From: Helianthus annuus
Taxonomy: Eukaryota > Streptophyta > Magnoliopsida > Asterales > Asteraceae
Assembly: GCF_002127325.2 (NCBI RefSeq)
Contig: NC_035445.2
Span: 82,268,383-82,332,382 of the forward strand
Length of the DNA: 64,000 nt
Reading direction: 5' to 3'
Shown: one piece after another, positions 56,601 through 64,000 of the stretch
Position numbering within the stretch: position 1 is the stretch's first letter
Layout: every line of letters begins with the position of its first letter
Translations under genes and position numbers: made by a program
The notes under the pieces: generated by a model
Told to the model about the DNA's origin: nothing
Seen by the model: the letters and a program-made list of their open reading frames with translations, nothing else
Databases searched by the model: none

Positions 56601-58058
56601 TTTATTTTAGGCTCAAGCTTGGCTCGGGCTCGATAAGGCTCGGCTCGTTTCAAGCTTTTTCTCGAGCCGATCTCGAGTAGCTCGCGAGCCGCTTAGCTCA
56701 TTTGCACCCCTACTATTTTTTGTTACTAGATATCAGTATGAATGATAAAAAGAATTCAGATATTGATTCATTTTTGGCTCTTTTATGTCTTTTGCATCAG
56801 GGTGTTCATGAGACTCGTTCGCAAGAAGATATGGATTATGCTGCAAAGATAGAGATGCTTGAAGCGGAGCTTGATGAGGCTCTTGATTCTAATAACAAGT
56901 ACCGACTTCAACTTCAAAGGTTAGTATGGAAAAAATACTGCATACATCACAATAGTCATGCTAAACTTTTGACATTTAGTAGTCGAGCGTCAATGTCTGT
57001 TAGAGATGTTAACGAGCCAAGTCGCTCGTAACTACTCGAGATCGGCTCGCTAAAAGCTGGTATCGATCATAGCTTAAACGAGCTAGAGCCATAGCTTCAT
57101 ATATATTGAGCTCGGCTACAATTATGAGCCTAAACAAGTCTCTTATTTAAACAAATATAATAAATTTAATTTAATTTAAGAGTTAATTACTATTTTCGTC
57201 CCTGTGCTTTGTCAAAAATCACTATTTCAGTCCATTTGTTTAAAAATTGCGATTCCAGTCCCTGTGGTTTCACTTTCGTAACCATTTCAGTCCACCTCGT
57301 AACCATTTCAGTCCCTAGTCCCTGTACTAGCAGAATAAATGGATTGAAATGGTTACGAAAGTGAAACCACATGGACTGAAATCGCAATTTTTAAACTAAT
57401 AGACTGAAATATTGATTTTTGACAAAGCACAGGGACGAAAACAGTAATTAACTCTTAATTTAATATAATAAATATATATTACATAATAAAAGTAATTATA
57501 TATAACTACGATAAAGTAACTAAATAATACTCATATCATGTTATATGTGAAACTATAATTATAACTGTATATAAACATAATTAATATATTTAAAGGTCAA
57601 GCTTAAAATCTTCCTCGCGAGCCGAGCTCAAACTTTACTCGGCTTGTTTACACCCCTACTCACATTTATAATACATTGATATTTATTACGATATGTGAAA
57701 AGGGTCAGAAAGGCACACATCTTGAGCTAGAAACTAAAACTATCGCTGGTGCACATAACTGTTTTACTTGGTTATGCCTTCTAACTGATCTACATATCTC
57801 TTCAGGTTGAAAAACGAGGGGCGAAGTAGTCTTTTAACAGCTAATGGGAAATCAAAGACTGAAGGCGAAGTAATAACAAAAGAAGGGTTTGAAAGGACAA
57901 AGTCTTCTTTGGAGACAGAGCTAAAAGACCTTCGTGACCGTTACCTTGAGATGAGCCTAAAATATGCTGAGGTGGAGGCCGAACGAGAAGATCTTGTAAT
58001 GCAGTTAAAAACAAACAACAGTGCAAGGAAACGGTACCAGTTCCTCGACAACCCATGA
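50617..58058 (+). CDS. NT-C2 domain and long coiled-coil protein (myosin heavy chain-like), 1270 aa
   Basis: Eight exons close in frame: 50617-50700, 51027-51224, 51332-51457, 52216-52253, 52338-52506, 53391-56216, 56801-56919 and 57806-58058 (3813 bases). Exons 1-4 encode an N-terminal C2 (EEIG1/EHBP1-type) domain of about 150 residues: RIDFKFSNFQALQVPKVWDKL, ETGKTVARSNKALVRNGNCQW, FKFVVSMGSARSGILGEA, LPLKKCNYGTILQVKIQCLTPR. Exon 5 is a Ser-rich linker. The 942-codon exon 6 and exons 7-8 form a nearly continuous coiled coil from about residue 240. The end, LKDLRDRYLEMSLKYAEVEAEREDLVMQLK, matches plant 'myosin heavy chain-related' proteins such as At1g63300/At5g41140 (from memory). It has no motor domain. 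NT-C2 domains bind membranes, so a tether or scaffold role is inferred. Introns hold five or more MITEs. Confidence 0.9.
51470..51673. mobile_element. Degenerate copy of the hAT MITE family in intron 3
   Basis: Shares tttccgac, gcggaagtcac, cccaaaaatttctataagaaaactacatactctcca and actgagcgaaaagttc with 12009-12197 and 52527-52683, but its ends are decayed. It contains two long G runs (about 51496-51508 and 51616-51630). Confidence 0.65.
52527..52683. mobile_element. hAT-type MITE in intron 5, target duplication ATGATCAA
   Basis: Exact 8-bp flanks atgatcaa (52519-52526, 52684-52691) around 157 bp with ends TATTGGCGAAGCTT and AAGCTTCGCCAATG. It starts only 20 bases after the donor site of exon 5. 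Confidence 0.85.
52848..53335. mobile_element. GAACGAACA-rich inverted element in intron 5
   Basis: Starts agggcttcaaacgaa and consists of facing TTCGTTCGTTTA/GAACGAACATGAAC motifs, as in the element at 11512-12214. The right end is unclear. Confidence 0.5.
56239..56712. mobile_element. hAT-type element beside an exon donor, target duplication CTATTTTT
   Basis: Ends AGGGGTGCAAATGAGC and GCTCATTTGCACCCCTA, with 8-bp flanks ctattttt (56231-56238, 56713-56720). The interior is dense in GGCTCG/CGAGCC and GAGCTCG motifs. It begins 22 bases after the donor of the large exon 6, in the NT-C2 gene intron. Confidence 0.85.
57180..57454. mobile_element. Mutator-type MITE (gagttaa...ttaactc family), copy 3, 9-bp target duplication
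   Basis: Exact 9-bp flanks ttaatttaa (57171-57179, 57455-57463). Ends are gagttaattactattttcg and cgaaaacagtaattaactc. It lies in intron 7 of the NT-C2 gene, within what looks like an older GAGCC-rich element whose right end reads ggcttgtttacaccccta (about 57638-57656). Confidence 0.88.
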
Positions 58059-59100
58059 TAAGTACAAATATTTTGTTCTTTAAAGATTAATAGTTCATAA
58101 TCATACTTATACATGAGAACATGTTATGACTTAAACATCCAACAATGACCATCGACTCGTGAGAACATGTTACGACGTAAACAAAATAAGATGGTCTTCT
58201 TTTAAGACCTGTTCATGTGATTTTTTTTTAGTTTGCTGCTTTTTTTAGTAACACAATGTATAAATATAATTCATCTTATTTAAAGGATGTTTATGTGAAC
58301 TAAAGGCTCATGATGTGTGTAGTGTATTAACTTTCACCATGTGAAGTATGTTGTTTCTTGGTACTTATATTCTAGGAGTATCAAAGTTGGCGAGACTGAT
58401 TTGGCATGTAAACACTACTTGGTTTCTTTTATGAGTATTTATGGTTTAATCTATATGACTACAATAACAATTTTACTGTATTCTGAACTAGTGGGATTAG
58501 GTAAAATACATCAGCAAATTTGAACAAAACTTATGAGGTTCTATGCCTTTAAATACATTTTCAGAGACCAAAGGAAAAGTTGTTTTGTTTTGTTGGCGTG
58601 GAAATTAGCCTGCAAATAAAAAGGAAGACATTATAAATAAAAAAGAACATAATAATAATAATAATAACAATACAAGAAATAAGTATAAATACTACTACTA
58701 TTATAATATATACATATATATATATATATATACAAGTTATTAAACAAATCTATTTAACTATTTACTGGTTAATTTACTTATTTGCATCCGAAAACTGTTT
58801 TTGTTGTTTACCAGAAATTCTGATGACATTATCAGAAATCTGAGGATATTTCTTCTTTTTTTTATCAAAAAATCTGATAAGATCTGATAAAAATCTGATG
58901 AAAATTTTCTCTCCATCAGAATTTCTGATAAATCCATCAGAGTTACCAGAAAATCTGGTAAATTCATCAGAAATGTAAATTATTGCACCAGAAAGTCTAA
59001 CGGGTTTATCAGAATCCATCAGAAAACCTATCAGAAAATCTATCTGATGATTTTATCATAAAGTTATATTTTATTTTCATGGAGTAAATAAATAACTGAG
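58059..59100. other. 3' flank of the NT-C2 gene with short-motif repeats
   Basis: Contains a TA microsatellite (about 58710-58731). From about 58796 to 59050 there is a degenerate array of (a)tcagaaatctgataa-type motifs. No gene recognised. Confidence 0.5.
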
Positions 59101-59660
59101 TACTAAGTAAATAAATAAATGGACAAAAATTGAATAGATGAATAAATGAGCGTAACTAAATAAATGTGAAAAAATGCATAAACGAAATAAATAAATAAAT
59201 GAATAAGCGGTTCAATTTCGAACATGTGCGTAAATGTAAATATAAACAGAAATGAAATAAGTGAATTGAAATAAATGAAATACTGAAATGAAATGAATAA
59301 ATAAACGAATGAAGTACAGAAATGAAATGACTGAATTAAAATAAATGAAATACTGAAATAACTGTACTGGAATGAAATAAATAAATGAAATAAATGAATG
59401 AATGACATAAATGAAATAACTAAATTAAAATAAATGAAATGAATGAATAAAAGAAAATGGTTCGATCCCGAACACATTAACTGAATTAAATAAAGAAATA
59501 AAAAAATGTTAGTCGAATAATAAAATAAGAAGTTAGTATGTTAGTGAGTTAGTAAAGTTAATCAGTTAGTAAAGTTAGTTGGTTAGTTGGATAGTGGTTA
59601 GTTGTTAGTAAAACAGAAAAAAGAAAAGTTAGTAAAAAGTTAGTCCTAGTGGGCGTGCCA
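59101..59660. repeat. Low-complexity AAATAAATGAA and TTAGT repeats
   Basis: Degenerate repeats of gaaataaatgaa (59101-59480), then aagttagt (59530-59645). The minus-strand open frame here encodes only Phe/Ile/Ser/His-rich low-complexity sequence. Possibly the decayed leader of the gypsy remnant next to it. Confidence 0.6.
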
Positions 59661-60834
59661 GGCTAGGTATTCACAAGTTAGTAAATAAAAGAAAACAAAT
59701 ATATACAAAAATGTACAAGTATTCACAGTATGTACAACGGTAAAATAATGACTCGGATTGTTCCGAAAATTTCGCCGTCTCCCCGGTAACGGCGCCAAAA
59801 ACTTGACGCGGGCGCGACTATACACATTTATTTACAGTATTTATAATCGCACCCGGCGTAACTTGGTGTTTTAAATTTATAAAAATGGTTTATACCTTAA
59901 CATTAAAACACACACAACAAAGGACAAGTGTATCCCGTCATATATGTAGCAAAGTATTGGTAAGAGCCAGATATCGATCCATGGAACATGGGCGTTGTTA
60001 AGTACTAAATCTTTGTCATTATTTTACCAGATAAAAGGATAGGTGAATGGTTATTTAACTAAATTATCTAAAAATATATCTAAAACATATAGACTCCAAA
60101 TATGAAAAATAAATATTATCTTGTTTCACAAACAACCTACACATGTTATCTAGATATGTCACAACAACACTTAATCAATTTTCCAATTTCGAGACAGCTA
60201 GTTACCGGGTCTGGATTTCTAGCATTATGATTCTTCGGAAAGTTAACGCGATGGTCACATGTTAACCACCTAAAATCATTCATTAGCGAGCTATTGATAT
60301 TTATTCATGCGAACCTTTAAAGATAGGTTATTTACCGGGTCTGGATTCCTAACCTCACTTATCAAAGAAAGCAATACCGATGGTCACAATACAGCCACGA
60401 GGATAAGCAATTATGTAGATCATATAACAAACAATTTCACCTTTACAAGTCTTAAACACAAATCTACCATGTCAGCAATTTCAGACCAAAAATACTAAAC
60501 AAGAATCATAAACCGCATTCAAGAACATGTAATCAACACCATATAATTCGTTAGAATCCTTACGTGCAAGAATGCATTCCTAATCAAAATAAGATATATC
60601 TTGTATAAAACCAATACTCTGGTCCGGTTTCATGGTGTAAACAAAGTCTACAAACAAGTGATTAATTAAGAAATAGTTACCATCCCACTAACCACAGATT
60701 CATTATCCAAGATAATCAAACATAATTAGGAACTCAACATCAATGAAAAATTCATTATATAATCATGAAGATTCAACATAAAAAGTACTAAAGATTCATA
60801 CAAACAAGATTACTATCAAATATTCACTGTATTA
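59661..60834 (-). mobile_element. Gypsy-type LTR and primer-binding-site remnant (minus strand)
   Basis: Plus-strand ccccggtaacggcgccaaaa (59781-59800) reads TTTTGGCGCCGTTACCGGGG on the minus strand, one base off the common TGGCGCCGTTGCCGGGGA tRNA-Asp primer-binding site of Tat/Athila-type elements. The LTR would lie to its right (from about 59806) and the leader to its left. A repeated block 'accgggtctggatt(t/c)cta' at about 60205 and 60337 lies in the LTR part. No coding domain remains. The copia element at 60835 cuts it. Confidence 0.6.
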
Positions 60835-61089
60835 TGTTTTGAATGAATGATTACAAGAATGAGATTACAATATATATATATATATATGTATGTAAATGAG
60901 ACTGGTATGGAAAGAAAGGAAATCTGAATTGTATTGATTGAATTGTGTATTTACAAATGAAGAGGGTCCCTCTATTTATAGGGGAAGGAGGGACCAACAA
61001 GAAAATATTAATTACATGTAGGAACACCTATAATTACATGTAGAGACCTCTAGTTAACAACTAGGTCCTTCAACTATTTACAACTAACA
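60835..61089 (-). repeat. 3' LTR of a Ty1/copia element
   Basis: Minus strand TGTTAGTTGTAAATAG...CATTCAAAACA, 255 bp, directly after a polypurine stretch (ttgaggaggag, 61090-61100). It includes the TATA box CCTATAAATAG (plus ctatttatagg, 60972-60982). The 5' LTR is outside the window. Confidence 0.85.
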
Positions 61090-61096
61090 CTCCTCC

Positions 61097-64000
61097 TCAA
61101 GTTGGAGCATAGATGTTAATCATGCCCAACTTGTTACATATGAAGTTTATTTGTGGCTTCCGGAGTGGTTTCGTAAAGATATCTGCTAGTTGGAATTCTG
61201 TCCTAACATGGATTGGCTGAATCGACGGAGGATCCTTTTGAGTACCGACTATTCGATCTCTGATTAGGTGACAATCAACCTCAATGTGTTTAGTTCTCTC
61301 ATGGAATACTTGATTTTTGGCTATATGTATAGCTGATTAATTATCACAGTACAATCGCATCAAGTCTTCAGAGATAACCCCAAGTTCTCTAAGAAGATGA
61401 CGAACCCATATCATCTCCGATGTAACATCTGCCATAGCTCTGTACTCTGATTCAGCACTTGATCTGGATACGGTGTGTTGTTTCTTACTCTTCCAGGACA
61501 CAAGGTTTCCGCCAACGAAAACACAATACCCAGTGGTGGATCGACGGGAAATAGGACAACCTGCCCAATCTGCATCTGAGAATCCAGATATACGTCCGTC
61601 TCCATCTTCTGTGAAAGCACCCACACGACAATGACCCTGATCAGAATATAAGATCCCCAGGCCTGGTGTGGTCTTGAGATATCTTAAGACACGGAGAGCA
61701 GCATCCCAGTGTCCTGTGTACGGAGTGGCCATGAACTGACTTAGGACACTGACGACAAAGGAAATATCTGGTCGTGTAACTGTCAAATAATTAAGCTTTC
61801 CAACTAATCGTCTGTATCGTTCGGGATCCTTCATTAGATTTCCATCCTCTGGAAGAAGCTTCCTTGTAGGAAGCATAGGACTGTCAACCGGTTTGCATCC
61901 CAGTAAGCCACACTCAGTTAGCATATCAAGGACATACTTTCGTTGACAGAGAAGTATTCCTTGTGGGGAACGAGATACTTCTATGCCAAGGAAGTATCGT
62001 AGCCGACCTAAATCACTAATTTGAAACTGAGACTGAAGGAACTGTTTGAGCTTGGTAATTCCATCTTCATCATCCCCTGTAACTATGATATCATCCACAT
62101 AAACAACTAAGATGATCCTTCGACCCTGATGATGTCTGAAGAATACAGAGTGATCATATGTACTACGAACCATTCCAAATTCTTCCATGACACTAGAAAA
62201 CCGACCAAACCATGCTCTGGGAGATTGTTTAAGACCATATAAAGAGCGACGCAGTTTGCATACTTTGGATGCCTCCTCCTTAACAATGAACCCTGGTGGC
62301 TGCTCCATATAAACCTCCTCCTCAAGAACACTATTAAGGAAGGTGTTCTTGACATCAAGCTGGTGGGGCGGCCAATGATGAATGGCAGCAAGAGCAATAC
62401 AAATACGCACGGAGGGCATTTTGGCAACCGGAGAGAAAGTCTCGTCATAATCAATACCATAAGCTTGAGAGTAGCCTTTAGCTACCAAACGAGCTTTCAG
62501 ACGATGTAGAGAACCGTCAGGGTTAAGTTTAACCGTGAAGACCCAACGACAACCAACAACATGCTTTCCTGGCGGAAGCGTTACAAGATCCCATGTATGA
62601 TTAGTCCTTAAAGCCCCAAGCTCTTCTTCCATAGCTTGACGCCATCCTGGGTGAGCGAGAGCTGTCATCACATTTTTGGGAATCGGATAGGAATCAAGTG
62701 AAGTGGTGAAGGCATGAGACTCCGTGGATAGGTGAGCATAAGCAACATAATCCTGGATGGGATAACGGGTGGTATGTCTAGGTTCTTTTCGAAAGGCAAT
62801 AGGTATATCAGGATACGGTGCACCTGGAGGATCATAGGCAACGGTTTCTGCTAATGGTGAAACAGGTTCAGTGTTAGGTGGTGGAACTGTGGACGTACCA
62901 GATGTAGAGGCTGGTTGTGAATCAAGAGTCTCTATTGTTGATTTCTTACCTCGCCTAGCATATGTGAAGAGTAATGGTGGAGGATCTGTCGGTAGCCCCG
63001 AATCTGCAGAGGTTGGAACTGTGGTGTCTGAGACTGGAGGGGTAGACGGAACAGAGGACAAAGGAACAACAGGGATGAAAGGAGATTCGGGAAGATCCAG
63101 TTCTGGAAATGGATCTGACACAGGAGTAGAGGATGTAGGAAAGAAGGGACATTCCTCATGGAAAGTAACGTCGGAACTAGTAAAGTAACGACGAAGAGAA
63201 GGACTATAACACCGATAACCTTTCTGGACACATGAGTAACCCACAAAGATACAACGAATGGCTCTGGCATCAAGTTTAGGGGTCCCTAGATGATGATCAT
63301 GAACATATGCAACACATCCGAATATTTTGGGTGGAAGTGGAAACATAGTTCCTTTACGAAAAAGGATAGAAAATGGGGTTTGACCATGAATGACGGGTGA
63401 GGGCATACGGTTAATAAGATAAGCGGCAGTAAGGACAGCGTCTCCCCAGAAACGATGAAGAACATGAGAATGAATCATGAGAGTGCGAGTGATGTCTAAT
63501 AAGTGTCGGTTCTTGCGTTCAGCGACACCATTTTGTTGTGGTGTGTAAACGCAAGACGACTCGTGAATAATGCCATTGGATTTTAAGTAAGAAGAAAAGT
63601 CGGTCGACAAATATTCTTTTGCATTGTCTGTACGCAAGGTTTTAATTGAGGTTTGAAATTGAGTTTTAACGTAAGCATGGAATTCACGAAATATTGAATA
63701 TATTTCAGCACGAGATTTCAATAGATAAACCCAAGTAGCACGCGAATAATCATCAATAAAGGTGATAAAATATTGAAAACCCAAAGTCGATTTTGTGGGA
63801 CATGGGCCCCAGACATCAGAATGCAAAAGTTCAAACAATGTACTGACTCGATTAGACACTCTAGGGGGATAGGGACGCCTGGTATGTTTACCAAGTTGAC
63901 ATGACTCGCAATGAAAATCAAAGGAAGATGGAAAATCCGGTCTCATTTGCCTCAGAACCGCTGCAGAAGGGTGGCCTAGCCGGTAGTGAGCCTCCCTGAT
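61097..64000 (-). pseudogene. Ty1/copia pol (GAG-pre-integrase, integrase, RT, RNase H), one premature stop, runs off the right edge
   Basis: The frame is open from the window edge: HYRLGHPS and CESCQLGKH of the GAG-pre-integrase finger, then integrase (LHSDVWGP, FIDDYSRATWVYL, TDNAKEYLS, NGVAERKNRHLL) and a variable Pro/Ser/Thr linker. RT follows (WRQAMEEELGAL, NTFLNSVLEEEVYMEQPPGF, catalytic YVDDIIVTG at about 62090-62115), then RNase H (GFSDADWAGC, ESEYRAM). A TAA at 61337-61339 interrupts the normal YCDNQSAIHIAKN motif, where a CAA is expected. The frame then continues (DIFTKPLR) to a TGA at 61097-61099. This copy could not make full RNase H without suppression, but it is otherwise well preserved. 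Gag and protease are outside the window. Confidence 0.88.

Noticed and set aside
59103..59477. A 124-codon minus-strand open frame rich in Phe, Ile, Ser and His
   Set aside because: It lies in AAATAAATGAA low-complexity repeats; the composition explains the open frame and no domain is present.
1..64000. tRNA, rRNA genes, CRISPR arrays or riboswitches
   Set aside because: None could be recognised; the tRNA-like boxes at 4239-4290 belong to a SINE.

Overview
The window looks like nuclear DNA of a flowering plant, most likely a eudicot and probably an asterid of the Asteraceae type (inference from gene style and repeat flavour; no marker gene proves it). It has intron-rich genes, organellar-targeted proteins, Ty3/gypsy and Ty1/copia retrotransposons, a LINE, a SINE, Helitron ends and many short inverted-repeat elements (MITEs). 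There is no bacterial-type operon, CRISPR array, rRNA or tRNA gene.

Five host genes could be followed exon by exon with frames that close. (1) 5489-6163 (+): a secreted Ole e 1-like protein. (2) 7697-9554 (+): NdhT, the J-domain subunit of the chloroplast NDH complex. (3) 10301-14894 (-): the ESCRT-I subunit VPS37, in seven exons. (4) 41331-43706 (+): an intronless DYW-class PPR protein, an organellar RNA editing factor. (5) 50617-58058 (+): an NT-C2 plus long coiled-coil protein, in eight exons. A possible two-exon 3' end of an unrecognised gene lies at 44666-44976 (-).

The rest is layered transposon history. Left part: a partial gypsy LTR (1-1520), a Harbinger-type MITE, a 5'-truncated RTE-like LINE with an 11-bp target duplication, and a SINE with a 15-bp target duplication. 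Centre: a complete, very young Tekay-type chromovirus (15936-28865, minus strand, LTRs about 0.6 % different) sits inside a Harbinger-type MITE. The chromovirus itself carries a Mutator-type MITE and an extra 404-residue ORF ahead of gag. Next is a 5'-truncated Tat-lineage gypsy element (29497 to about 41040, plus strand) with dual RNase H, an in-frame amber codon before the reverse transcriptase, and a decayed multi-exon antisense gene with its own TATA box. Its 3' LTR points at the PPR gene. Right part: a 1.4-kb Helitron, a perfect 136-bp hairpin MITE, several hAT-type MITEs in introns, an old gypsy leader/LTR remnant, and a copia element running off the right edge.

The host genes do not form a pathway together. 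NdhT and the PPR protein act in organelles, VPS37 in endosomal sorting, the Ole e 1-like protein in the secretory/cell-wall route, and the NT-C2 protein probably at membranes or the cytoskeleton. What links them is the transposon load: almost every long intron holds one or more MITEs with recognisable target duplications.
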